Shown: positions 34,335 to 43,559, counted from the first letter of the stretch. The stretch is 51,101 nt of DNA from Sporolactobacillus vineae DSM 21990 = SL153 (GCF_000377985.1 NZ_KB899055.1:1-51101), one strand, 5' to 3'. The notes: generated from the letters alone by a model not told the origin. A program made the numbers and translations.

Positions 34335-36245
34335 TCAATCTTCTTTCGTCTTATATGCTTGCTTCGGATGATGCAAGTCCGATTTATATAATGGTTCCAG
34401 AGTTCCCTCATGAACCATTTTCCTGATATAACCTACTCTCAGGGAATCTGGTGTACGACATAAATACTGACTCATTTCTCTGATGGTAAACTCTTTGTAA
34501 GTGCACAGTGTCATAATAAGTCCCTCCATTTGATCACGGGAGAGTCTCTTTCTTTGTCTGGCAATTTCAGTTATTTTCCAAAGTTGATCCAACTCCCCGT
34601 CTCTGTTAATTTCGGAGTTTTGAGCGTTAATTTCGGAGCTTTGAGCGTTAATTTCGGAGCTTTGAGCGTTAATTTCGGAGCTTTTCTCATTAGTGTGATT
34701 ATTAGCCGCAAAAAAACTAATTTGTTTTTGAGTATGTTCAGATGCTCTATTAAAAACACGTTCCGACAGTGTATATTTTGTTCCCCTTCCAAATCCTGTT
34801 GATTGTAATAAGCATTTATCCACAACAAGGCGAGTTAACAGACGATTCACTTCCCAGCTATTTTTATCCAGAAGTTGCTGCAGTCGTACATTTGTCACTT
34901 CATTTTCTTGGTATGCAGTAGTTAGCGCCATCAATTCGTCTCCATCCAATTTCATATCATCAAATTTGCCTCTTAATGAATTTTTTATGAAATGAATACT
35001 TTTTTCCGGTAACAAGGAAATCGCTTTTAATTTTAATATTGTTCGATCATTCTGAAAATCTTCTTCAAGGAATGGTGGTTGCCATTGCTTTCTTTTCCAA
35101 ATATATCGTATTGTTGGTATACCCGATCCAGCACGTTCTCCAATTCCGATTAAGGCAAATATTTTAAAAAGATATGCATTTCTTGGATCACTTACGCCGC
35201 CTCTTAATGCTTGTTCAAGTGGTACTCGTAAAGTTCCCGGGTTACTAAAGACAAATTCATTATGATTATTTTGAACGACAATGCCTTGCGATCCAAAATA
35301 ATCAGCATGAATTAGTGTATTTGCCAGAGCTTCGCGCATCGCCACTTGAACATCACTCTCATTTTTTCGATAAAGTCCGTTCATTTCAAATGGAACACTT
35401 ATATTCTGAATCAATCGTTCCAATGATTTAAAGAAAAAATGATATACATTTGCCTGCCATGTACCATCTATTGAGGTAAACCGATCTGCCCAACGTTCCT
35501 GGAATTCACGGTTTCCTGCCTCACGATATTCAAGAAAAAAGCCTGGTAAATAGTCAAGTATCGATCTGCTCTTACCAAACATTAATAAACCGGCAACTGT
35601 AAGTCCTTCAACATCTTTCTCGCGGTCCCGACCATAAGCATTAATTTCATACAAGAAATCGGCATCATTCAGTTCATTCCATGCATGAGTCTGATTTTGA
35701 TTCAAGAATCGATGCCGATATGCACGTAATGTTTCTATATCGATGTCATGTAATCCAAAGTTTTCAAGAACCTTGCTGTCTGCAGTGATAGACCGTTGAT
35801 CAGCCAGCATGCTTTTTACGATTTGTGGATTACAGAGATAATCACCCTCGAAATTTCTCCGAAATGTTCCGCTAAACGGACTTTGACCTTTGTAAATCGG
35901 TCTTTGTTCACGATTTGCACGCGGAATATGGATGATTAGTATAACTTTCCCCTCGACTGTATCTTGAACAATATCTTCTTCGCGTAAAATATTTGCGCTT
36001 ACCTTTTGTCGATTGTTTAAAGAGTCCCAAAGATCTTTGATTAGTGGATGAGGATCAACACCGGAAATCTCAAATTGATGGTCTGATAATTCTTTAACAC
36101 CCAGAATGACCAAGCCGCCCTCAGTATTGGCAAAGGAGGAGTACGTTTCAAAAAAAGATCGCGGCAATGATCGCCTTGCTTCCTTACATTCAAAATCGAT
36201 ACTTTCTCCTGCTTGAATTAGCTCTTCTATTTCTTGACTTTTCAT
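34335..36245 (-). CDS. AlbA_2 (Schlafen-type) / GHKL ATPase protein with tandem repeats
   Basis: 636 residues. Residues 12-130 form an AlbA_2/Schlafen-like domain (ESIDFECKEARRSLP, SFANTEGGLVILGVKE, a later FRRN). A GHKL ATPase-type region follows (about 300-380: MREALANTLIHADYF, FSNPGTL, GIGERAGSGI), and then winged-helix-like segments (about 430-500 and 555-620). These proteins are often labelled RecG-like regulators; several act in defence islands. Between the winged helices, residues 522-547 are a heptad repeat SEINAQS encoded by 21-bp repeats. GGAGAG precedes the ATG, 34 bp after the 53-residue gene. Last gene of the sigma-helicase operon. Confidence 0.85.
   Translation of the reverse strand: MKSQEIEELIQAGESIDFECKEARRSLPRSFFETYSSFANTEGGLVILGVKELSDHQFEISGVDPHPLIKDLWDSLNNRQKVSANILREEDIVQDTVEGKVILIIHIPRANREQRPIYKGQSPFSGTFRRNFEGDYLCNPQIVKSMLADQRSITADSKVLENFGLHDIDIETLRAYRHRFLNQNQTHAWNELNDADFLYEINAYGRDREKDVEGLTVAGLLMFGKSRSILDYLPGFFLEYREAGNREFQERWADRFTSIDGTWQANVYHFFFKSLERLIQNISVPFEMNGLYRKNESDVQVAMREALANTLIHADYFGSQGIVVQNNHNEFVFSNPGTLRVPLEQALRGGVSDPRNAYLFKIFALIGIGERAGSGIPTIRYIWKRKQWQPPFLEEDFQNDRTILKLKAISLLPEKSIHFIKNSLRGKFDDMKLDGDELMALTTAYQENEVTNVRLQQLLDKNSWEVNRLLTRLVVDKCLLQSTGFGRGTKYTLSERVFNRASEHTQKQISFFAANNHTNEKSSEINAQSSEINAQSSEINAQNSEINRDGELDQLWKITEIARQRKRLSRDQMEGLIMTLCTYKEFTIREMSQYLCRTPDSLRVGYIRKMVHEGTLEPLYKSDLHHPKQAYKTKED
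34606..34689. repeat. 21-bp in-frame tandem repeat inside the AlbA_2/ATPase gene
   Basis: The unit TTAATTTCGGAGCTTTGAGC plus G occurs three times in full plus a fourth copy cut after 17 bases; the first copy differs by one base. The copies are nearly identical, so the array is young or kept by slippage. Because the unit is 21 bp, copy number changes keep the frame. Confidence 0.9.
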
Positions 36246-36279
36246 TGGCGCTCTCTCCGTTCTCGCTGTTCCGTCTCAC

Positions 36280-36441
36280 CTAAGCGAATGTCGCAAAAAT
36301 ATCAGTGCAAACCCGACTTACCTGATACGATAGATATCTCAGAGTTTCTTCAAAAATTGATAACTTTCCTTTACTTTCTTCCGTAAAAGTGAAAGCTCTA
36401 TCGACAAAATGCTTTCTTTCCCTAGCAGTTCTCTCCTTCAT
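36280..36441 (-). CDS. 53-residue protein coupled to the helicase gene
   Basis: The ATG overlaps the helicase stop in ATGA, and the frame runs 53 codons: MKERTARERKHFVDRAF, TFTEESKGKLSIFEET, then LRYLSYQVSRVCTDIFATFA. The N-terminus is basic and the rest helical; no family recognised. It fills most of the gap before the AlbA_2 gene. Stop-start overlap and position in a tight operon favour a real gene. GTGGGAG lies just upstream of the ATG, inside the helicase gene. Confidence 0.6.
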   Translation of the reverse strand: MKERTARERKHFVDRAFTFTEESKGKLSIFEETLRYLSYQVSRVCTDIFATFA

Positions 36442-39400
36442 TCTCCCACCCTTTGTTCCTCTGCTAACGCCTCATATTTCACTTTATCCGGCAGTCTCCC
36501 GAGAAAATAATCTTCAATGATGTTCCAAAAATCTGTGGTATAGTTCTCGGTCTGCTCTTGCCTGGAACCCTTTTCCGGCCTTTTGGGCAACGTAAACAAG
36601 TAGTTGAGCATTGCCATGCTGATTCGATGTTTTTTGTGAACCTCGGCCATAATCAGATTATTGTAGCTTTTCGGCGAGTGAATCGCCCGATCCAGTGAAT
36701 AAATACTGTTGATGCGTATGTAGATTTGCGGATTGTTGCCGCCCTGAATCTCGTAGTTCAGTAAATCCAGAGACTCGGATAGACCCAGGATAATGAGAAA
36801 CTCCTCCAATTCCTGATCATCTTTTGTCAGATGCCTGTAAAAGGTATATTGCTTCCCCTCTTCTCTAGCAAAGGACTGCCCGGTATAAAGTTTCTTCACG
36901 GCGTTCTCCAGACGGTTAAAGTAATTGATGTAATTGGGGTAGACCTTATACCGTGTTTTCTGATCCTCACGGACAATCATGTATCGCCCATTTGACTGAT
37001 TTAGATGTACGGTCAGATGTGCCATACCATTCAGAAAAACATGAGCCAGTCCCTCCGCCTTGTAACGATTGGACAACTGCAGCCTCTCATTCAGATAGCC
37101 ACCCAACTGCTTTTCATCAAAGAACCGCTCCGCATAAGTCTGCCCTCGTAAAAACTCCTCCACAACCTGCAGGAACTGGTTAAATTCTGACATGACAGTT
37201 GCTCTATCATTGTTTTTAAGATCAACGGAAATCTGAACAGCAGAATCCATTGTATCAAATAGTTTAAGATCCCTTAACGAAGGATCCTTCTTAAACACAA
37301 GATACTTGAATTGGGCGAATGAATGGTGCGCGTACTTCTTTTCCCATAGCGCTTTCATATTGAATTGGTAAACACCGGCATAATAGCTGTCGGTGTCAAA
37401 CGTCTGAAGCAGTTGAAAAAACGGCCGGTAACTAGCCTTTTCAATCAGCTGCTTGCCCTGTTTACTGAGGAATACAGTCTGGTTAGCGAACAAAGATCTG
37501 GGACGGGCCACAATCGGTGAATACCCCATCTTCCGCTCAAAGTCCTTCTCGATGGTCAGAAGTACGATCTTCAGGCGATTATCGGCATTTTTATCCGACA
37601 GCGCTCCTTTGTCAAAGATATAAGAAAAGTCATCCGCGCTGACAACCAGATTGCGGCTTTTCTTCGTATAATAGATATCCAAAATCTTCTTCATAACATT
37701 GATAACTTCACTTTTTCTTATGGTGGACAGGCCATAGAGCCGCTTCACTTCAGTAAAGTCCTTGTTGAGAAAGTCAAAGTAGGCATGGCCGGTCATGGCA
37801 GGATCACGGGCAGCCCGTCCGATTTCCTGAACATAATCAATCACATTTCCAGTCGGTGCATAATGATAGACATTGTTAATGTCTTTAATATCGATGCCCA
37901 TACCGAATGCTTTCGTCGCCAGCATGATCTTGGCATCACCGCGATGGAATGCTGCAAAATTTCCTTTTTTCTCATCATTGTCTAGCGGTCCGTAATAACG
38001 CACTGTCTTTGCTGCTAACTCTTGTTCGAACTGTTTCAGATGACTGTAAAAGTAATTCAACAGTTTAACTGTCGGGAAATAAACCAGGGTTTTTTCCTTT
38101 CTTCTCGTAAACGTCTTCAACCGTTTGCTTAATAACCCGAATTTTGCTTTCCGATAATCGTTTGAATATTTCCCGTAATCCTTCTCTGAAGACTGAACAT
38201 GCATCATCAAATCATCACGCTTCACATAGCCGAAATAAGTAATGGGATTAACCATATTCAGACTATCCCGAGTCTCCGCATACATGTCCTCAGGTCCTCC
38301 GTATATTGCCGTGGCGGTAAAGGTCACAATTGGGAACTTTTGCTTTTTTCTCAGCCTGGCTAAATAGGAACCCAGATACCAGTAGTCCGCCCGAAAGGAC
38401 TTTCCCCATGTGGTGACGATATGCGCTTCGTCAATCACAAACAGCCCAAGTTTCCTTGTTCCGATAAGCATTTCAATATCCGACCGGCTCAGCAGCGTTT
38501 CCGTTGATATGTATAAAATGTCGATCTCTCCATTTTGCACGCGTTGAATAATTTCGTTCTTTTCAACCGGGGAAATGCCTGAGTTTAACGTTTTTGCGTT
38601 TGAGATATTTTTACGTTCCAATCCTTTTACCTGATCATCCATCAGCCCGATTAACGGAGAAATGACAATCGTCATCAGCCGCTGTGACTTATATTTTTCC
38701 GCCAGATAAAGCGCAGGCAGCTGAAACATGATCGATTTCCCTGCACCAGTCGGAGAGGTCACATAGATGTCTCTTGGTGTCGCATCCGGATCGTCCATGG
38801 CAATGGAGGCCTGGTCCACGATGTCATCAATGATCTGTGCTTGACTGACTTCAATCGTTTCATTCCCGTTTCCATCGATATTTTTGTACATTTTCAGAGG
38901 GCGAAAAGAGTCATAGCCCCAATACTTCTTCAAAATACTCAGATAATCAGGCAAGCGTGTAATTTTCTTTCGTGCCAGCTTTTTACTGGAGAGAAAAAGA
39001 TGGAGGTGTCCATCATAAAGATGACTGAGAAGAGCCAATCGCTGATCATAGTGATGGGGCAGATTGCTTCGGTCATCAGCAAAGAAGGCACAGGCTTTCT
39101 CAATCCCCTTGTCTGATTTCAGCTGGTCAATAAAAGACAGGAAAGAATCCTCACTGTTCGATAATTCGAAGACATAGGTTTCCTGATCAATCACTGGATT
39201 CTCCAGATAGTCAACCGGTTCCAGTCCTTCTGTGTCAAAGAAAAGCTCCTGATGCGCAAAATTCCGGTCGGCATCCGCATAGGTGACGTAGTACTTTTGA
39301 TTCAGTTCGTTGAAATAAATCTTGCCATAATATGTAGAAATCAAATCCAGCTGTTCCTGTTGCCTAGCCGTCAATTCTTCGTCATCATTTTCGTAAAGTT

Positions 39401-39764
39401 CCTTGTAAACTGAATATACGCTCGTCAGCGTCTGATCGTAAGGATACAAAGCATCATACAGATTGTTTTTCAAACCGACGACTGTATAAAAATTACTGAT
39501 GAAGTTTTTGACCGTTATGTATTCTTCAAAGGTACACCATGAGAACTGTTCAAGAGGTTGTCTCCTTTTATCAATTGCTTCCACGACCAGGTCATTCTGT
39601 CTCGCCATCAAATCATTGATCTTTGCCCCAAGCTCGATCGAAAAAAATTTATTCGGTTCATCACGAAGATCACTTCTCTGAAATCCCTCAAAAACAACAA
39701 GGATCGGTTTTTCTTCATTTAACCACGCATGTAGTGCTTGAGCTTTCTTCGCAATCAATGACAT
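36438..39764 (-). CDS. RecQ-like DEAD/DEAH helicase with large flanking domains
   Basis: 1108 residues. The SF2 core shows motif I SPTGAGKS (337-344), Ia VISPLIGLMDDQ, motif II DEAH (445-448), motif III TFTATA, then ATKAFGMGID and motif VI QEIGRAARD (646-654), a RecQ-type arrangement. The ~330 residues before and ~430 after the core match nothing I recognise; there is no RecQ zinc-binding or HRDC pattern. The N-terminal region (PILVVFEGFQRSDLRDEPN) might be a nuclease- or sensor-like domain, but I see no clear catalytic motif. GGTG lies seven bases before the ATG, only 6 bp after the sigma gene. Probably works with that sigma factor and the AlbA_2 protein. Confidence 0.85.
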   Translation of the reverse strand: MSLIAKKAQALHAWLNEEKPILVVFEGFQRSDLRDEPNKFFSIELGAKINDLMARQNDLVVEAIDKRRQPLEQFSWCTFEEYITVKNFISNFYTVVGLKNNLYDALYPYDQTLTSVYSVYKELYENDDEELTARQQEQLDLISTYYGKIYFNELNQKYYVTYADADRNFAHQELFFDTEGLEPVDYLENPVIDQETYVFELSNSEDSFLSFIDQLKSDKGIEKACAFFADDRSNLPHHYDQRLALLSHLYDGHLHLFLSSKKLARKKITRLPDYLSILKKYWGYDSFRPLKMYKNIDGNGNETIEVSQAQIIDDIVDQASIAMDDPDATPRDIYVTSPTGAGKSIMFQLPALYLAEKYKSQRLMTIVISPLIGLMDDQVKGLERKNISNAKTLNSGISPVEKNEIIQRVQNGEIDILYISTETLLSRSDIEMLIGTRKLGLFVIDEAHIVTTWGKSFRADYWYLGSYLARLRKKQKFPIVTFTATAIYGGPEDMYAETRDSLNMVNPITYFGYVKRDDLMMHVQSSEKDYGKYSNDYRKAKFGLLSKRLKTFTRRKEKTLVYFPTVKLLNYFYSHLKQFEQELAAKTVRYYGPLDNDEKKGNFAAFHRGDAKIMLATKAFGMGIDIKDINNVYHYAPTGNVIDYVQEIGRAARDPAMTGHAYFDFLNKDFTEVKRLYGLSTIRKSEVINVMKKILDIYYTKKSRNLVVSADDFSYIFDKGALSDKNADNRLKIVLLTIEKDFERKMGYSPIVARPRSLFANQTVFLSKQGKQLIEKASYRPFFQLLQTFDTDSYYAGVYQFNMKALWEKKYAHHSFAQFKYLVFKKDPSLRDLKLFDTMDSAVQISVDLKNNDRATVMSEFNQFLQVVEEFLRGQTYAERFFDEKQLGGYLNERLQLSNRYKAEGLAHVFLNGMAHLTVHLNQSNGRYMIVREDQKTRYKVYPNYINYFNRLENAVKKLYTGQSFAREEGKQYTFYRHLTKDDQELEEFLIILGLSESLDLLNYEIQGGNNPQIYIRINSIYSLDRAIHSPKSYNNLIMAEVHKKHRISMAMLNYLFTLPKRPEKGSRQEQTENYTTDFWNIIEDYFLGRLPDKVKYEALAEEQRVGE

Positions 39765-39770
39765 ATACGT

Positions 39771-40955
39771 TCACCTTTCAATAAATACTTTAAGTGTTTT
39801 GCTTCGGGACGGTTGGCGAAGTTTTCTGAGTGCTTTTGCTTCGATCTGCCTGATGCGCTCACGAGTCAAATGATACAGCTGACCTACTTCCTCAAGAGTC
39901 AGCGGTTTACCGCCATCCAGTCCGAATCTTGAGCGGATCACACCCGCTTCACGCGGTTTCAGCTCAGCAAGTGCCCTTTCCAATACACGTCGTGCCTCTT
40001 TCCTTTCGAACGCTTCGTCGGGTGTCATCATATAATCAGGAGTCGCGTCACCTTTTCCCAAAGCTTGTTTTGCAGGTAATAAATCCAACAATTCAGTATC
40101 CCCATCTTTACCAACAGTTACATCAAGATGTGCCAGCTGATCGAACTGGTAAATGATACGCTGAATCTTCCAGTAATCTTCAAGACTTATTCTCAGATTC
40201 TCACACAGCTGCTTCAGGTCAACAGTACCGAACGTATTTTCAAATCTTTGTTCCGTTTTTCTTACTTTTAGAATCTTTTCATGAAGATGAACAGGCAGGC
40301 GGATCAGGCGAGATTCATCAGCAATCCCACGAGTGATTGATTGCCTGATCCACCATGTCGCGTAGGTTGAAAATTGATAGCCCATGTCCGGATTGAATCT
40401 TGCGATGCTTTTCAGTAGCCCTTGATCACCAAACACGATCAAGTCGTCCTCATCCAGACAGGTTCCTCTAATCATCGCTGTATATCTGCCGGCTACCGTT
40501 TCTACCAATCTCTTATTCATGATGACTATCTGGTTAAGTTTCTGAGATTTCTCTGCATCTGTATCCGACATTCTTTGATAGGCCCGGATATTTGAGGTAT
40601 TAGTTGAGTAGTCATCTGTTGCAGTTTTAGACTCCTTTTTAAATTCATCCGAATTGAGAAAGTCGTCGATATCAAAATCATCTTCCGCATCAACTTCAGA
40701 GTTAGCGGGTCCCTTGTTTCTTTCAGAGTGAGCAGCTGTAGCTGCTGCATCTTTTCGTCTGAATCCTAACGAAGCCATATCCTTCCAAAATTGATCTTTA
40801 TTGTTGTGGTAAGCTTCCATAAAGTGCCGTTTATCGATCATTCTGTTCGCTTGAGATAATTGGTTAAGTATATCATCAATAGAATGCGGCAGTACCTTAT
40901 CCTTGAAAATATTTGAAAATATTGATCGCAGATCTATTGTCCCCATTGCCATCAT
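39771..40955 (-). CDS. Sigma-70-family RNA polymerase sigma factor, non-housekeeping
   Basis: 394 residues from the ATG at 40955 (GGGAG six bases upstream; a TTG at 40988 is open but poorer). Region 2 is complete (LIVFGDQGLLKSIARFNPDMG, FSTYATWWIRQSITRGIAD, IRLPVHLHEKI). Region 3 is weaker. Region 4 is clear (EAGVIRSRFGLDGG, LTLEEVGQLYHLTRERIRQIE). Residues 1-130 are an unusual N-terminal extension with an acidic stretch (EVDAEDDFDIDDF), not sigma region 1.1 as I know it. A sigma factor of this RpoD-like form as first gene of a helicase operon is unexpected. It may direct transcription of its own operon. Confidence 0.9.
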   Translation of the reverse strand: MMAMGTIDLRSIFSNIFKDKVLPHSIDDILNQLSQANRMIDKRHFMEAYHNNKDQFWKDMASLGFRRKDAAATAAHSERNKGPANSEVDAEDDFDIDDFLNSDEFKKESKTATDDYSTNTSNIRAYQRMSDTDAEKSQKLNQIVIMNKRLVETVAGRYTAMIRGTCLDEDDLIVFGDQGLLKSIARFNPDMGYQFSTYATWWIRQSITRGIADESRLIRLPVHLHEKILKVRKTEQRFENTFGTVDLKQLCENLRISLEDYWKIQRIIYQFDQLAHLDVTVGKDGDTELLDLLPAKQALGKGDATPDYMMTPDEAFERKEARRVLERALAELKPREAGVIRSRFGLDGGKPLTLEEVGQLYHLTRERIRQIEAKALRKLRQPSRSKTLKVFIER

Positions 40956-41041
40956 ATACCGCTCCCGGTTGAAAGAAGTCTGGTACAAATTCTCAATGAA
41001 TAATATGATAGATTAATCCAATGAACTTAGAACTATATTAA

Positions 41042-41221
41042 TTATTCGACGCAATCCTTCAAATTCCTTTAATAGGCACTAAATTTCCAGCTAAAGTATT
41101 GGGAAACTCAATAAATTTGCAAGATCCGGCAGGAAGTCGATTATTGCTATGGAATTATATAGATAGTTATCCATTAATCGGAATGAAGGCGGATATGAAT
41201 CATGATCGCAGAAATACATAA
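41042..41221 (+). pseudogene. 3' end of unknown gene A, right copy
   Basis: An open frame without start reads FDAILQIPLIGTKFPAKVLG, DPAGSRLLLWNYIDSYPL and MKADMNHDRRNT, then stops 20 bp inside the nuclease gene. The last 17 residues are conserved in the left copy at 33323, which supports coding. The family is unknown. The body of the gene is missing; the sigma gene's promoter region lies where it should be. Confidence 0.5.
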
Positions 41222-41621
41222 TAAAATTTCTCAGACCAACAGCAATCACTCAGAAAGACTAGAAGACAATCTGACCGGAGATTTCTTTGGAACATTGCGC
41301 TATCTTCCCTTTGAAAGGGGTCTGAATTATGTTCTGTCTACAGCACAGTTCAATGAAGAAAATGCCAACATACATTGGCATAAGTTTATTAACTCATTGC
41401 ACGGTTACCCTTTCAACTTTCAGTTCTGGAAGAGAATCCAGAATGATGAAATAGATTTACTGTTGACTTCTGAACGTGCAGTGATTGGCATTGAAGTAAA
41501 ACTAGACAGCATGTTGTCCTCTGAAGATGAAGATACCGAGAAACCAACAGACTATATCGAAAGCAAAAACCAGTTGGCACGATACTCTAAGATTGCTCCC
41601 AACGGGTACTATCACTTATGA
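41202..41621 (+). pseudogene. PD-(D/E)XK nuclease-like protein, 3'-truncated
   Basis: 139 codons from the ATG at 41202. The protein includes RLEDNLTGDFFGTLRYLPF and a nuclease core ID(LLL) with EVKLDS: the D of NDEIDLLL and the E-x-K of GIEVKLDS fit PD-(D/E)XK. Coding breaks at about 41605, where a UvrD-like helicase sequence takes over in another frame. An intact protein would be longer. Part of the same module as the left copy at 33323. Probably from a restriction or defence locus. Confidence 0.7.
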
Positions 41622-42786
41622 CGCCATCATCATTCTTGTTCTGTATCTCTTTAACAAGTATCCGACCGTCCATCACGGCTTTCAGCGTAGTATTAGCGCC
41701 ATCTGTATCGACGAATTTCAAGATAGCAACATCCTTGGAATGGCACTATTGCATGCCCTGCTCAACGAGAACACCAGATGTGTGGCTTTTGGGGATCAAA
41801 TGCAGCAAATCTTTAGTTTTCAAGGCGCAATTCCCAATCTGATTGATCGATTACTGGACTGGGCCACTGATGACTAAATTTCATACCTGAGGCTTATGAA
41901 GAATTATCGCTTTTCGGGTAATAAGGATATGCTGGATTTGGATCAAGCCCTACGAGATTTCCGTGATAACCCAACGCGGTATACTACTGACAAACCTGTC
42001 AAGATAAAATTTCTGCACGGAACAGATATCTTCTCACAAGCACAGGCAATCGCGAACTTGATAAAGTCAATCAGGGTTGATGATCCTGATGCTACTTTTG
42101 CCATTCTCTTCAATCAGGCAACAGCCACGACTTCAGCATTGCTGACCGACCTGACCCGGCAAACAAAGTTAATGGATGCGACTTTCAAGACAGAGGACCC
42201 TCAGTTCAAATTGTTCCAACAATCAGTGCTTGAACTTTATCAATCTACGTTCGCTACGCGGCCAATTCACAAAAACGAAATTCAAACATTTTGTAAACGG
42301 GTTGAGCAATCAATACCAAAATATCGTTTTAACTCATCATTCATAGAACTGCTGAAGGCATTCTTAACTACTAGCATAAAGAAGTTTCCAACAAGCATGC
42401 GATCGGAATACATTGTCTCCACGCTCAGTTCTGAATCTCTCCACCAAAGTCTCCCAGATGTCTCGAGTAGAATTGTTGCTACCACTATTCATGGCGCCAA
42501 GGGTCTGGAATGGGACTATGTCATCCTTGCAAACTTCCAACAGGAAGAATTCCCCAACTATTATGATTTACTAAGTCTGGGCATTTCGTCCGATGAGACG
42601 CACATTCAAGTTACAGACGCAAATGCCCGCGCTCTAAGTAGCATAATCAATAAACTCTACGTCGGTTTCTCTCGAGCCAAAAAGCAGATATATTTCGCGT
42701 ACTCCGACAAAGGACTCAAACCTTGGGGAGAATTTGACACTAGCATCAGCGTTCTAACATCGTTGCCGTTCTTCTCAATAAGCTAA
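41609..42786 (+). pseudogene. UvrD/Rep-like helicase, 5'-truncated with internal stop
   Basis: One continuous frame holds motif II ICIDEFQDSN, motif III AFGDQMQQIFSFQGA, then TAA at 41875, then KNYRFSGN, motif V ATTIHGAKGLEWDYVIL and motif VI LYVGFSRAKKQIYF. The Walker A part is missing because the sequence was joined to the nuclease by a deletion. The TAA is in frame, so one base change would restore reading. It is therefore dead twice over. Related UvrD proteins occur with nucleases in bacterial defence loci. Confidence 0.85.
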
Positions 42787-43199
42787 ATACCGTCAAAAAA
42801 AACATGGACAACGGGCTTCCCGTCACCCTTGTTATTAAATGCATTCACTAAGATCGACTTGTTTGGCGTAGCTCGGTGCGAATTCAATCTACGGAGCTCG
42901 TATTGTACCAAGTTCATTCAATTCATGGTCAATCGTAATACTGATAGATTTGGATCCGTGGCGTCCTGTGCTTGATAACATGTCACCGTCTACGTCCAAA
43001 AGCTGTAATATTTCACGTCAAGAATACCGTTATATCGGCGCTTATGGCGTATCGTAGTTGCGATTGGTTACAATTTACAACGAGTTCTGTGCTTATGTGC
43101 AAGGCCTTTTGTTACCCACCGTTAATTCCTTCATCCCCCACAAACTATGATTTTATCAAGCCTTTGAATCATAATTTTCTTGAACTTTTCATAGTGTCT
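42787..43199. other. Non-coding stretch between UvrD and ISL3 relics
   Basis: No open frame here has a ribosome site or protein-like composition; I see no family motif, tRNA or promoter I would defend. It is probably decayed DNA between the island and the ISL3 fragment. Confidence 0.5.
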
Positions 43200-43252
43200 C
43201 AGTCCTGGGAAAGCCAGTCAAGGATAGCGCTTGACAGACTTTCCCAGGACTG
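43200..43252. terminator. Long hairpin next to the ISL3 fragment
   Basis: CAGTCCTGGGAAAGCCAGTCAA and its inverted copy TTGACAGACTTTCCCAGGACTG form a 22-bp stem with two mismatches and a 9-base loop. It lies just past the transposase fragment's stop, and may be a transposon-borne terminator or the element's end. No strong T tract. Confidence 0.45.
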
Positions 43253-43280
43253 AGGTGGCCTCGTTAGTCCAACAAGGGAA

Positions 43281-43559
43281 TTATTTAGCCTGGGGAGGCT
43301 CAACCTTGATGTCCAGCTTATTCACGGTGGCGTAAATCATCGACACGTAGTTTTTTATCGACCTGTACCCTCGCGCCTTGCGCTTGGATGCCTGAATCAG
43401 GCTATTGATCCCCTCAAGAAAACCGTTGGTTATTTTGGAGACAAACCACCAGCGCAGAATCCCCTGGGCGTGATCCTTGATCGTCTTGGCAACCTCTTTA
43501 ATCGGCTGAAGCTGTGAACGAACAGCCCAATCATACCAGGCCTCTAAATAATTATTCCA
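43281..43559 (-). pseudogene. ISL3-family transposase, C-terminal fragment
   Basis: About 92 codons: YLEAWYDWAVRSQLQPIKEV, KDHAQGILRWWFVSKITNG, LEGINSLIQASKRKARGYRS and NYVSMIYATVNKL are the C-terminal end of ISL3 transposases, with the final catalytic E-region (FLEGINS). The N-terminal three quarters are missing; the TRAP terminator begins where similarity ends. Confidence 0.85.

Noticed and set aside
34606-34689. Short regular repeats as a CRISPR array
   Set aside because: The 21-bp units are contiguous with no spacers and lie in frame inside a gene.
36438-40955. Assignment to a named defence system such as Gabija, DISARM or Dnd
   Set aside because: The required partners (OLD nuclease, methylase or modification genes) are absent.
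40989-41041. Clear promoter for the sigma-helicase operon
   Set aside because: The region is AT-rich, but I find no pair of boxes with proper spacing.
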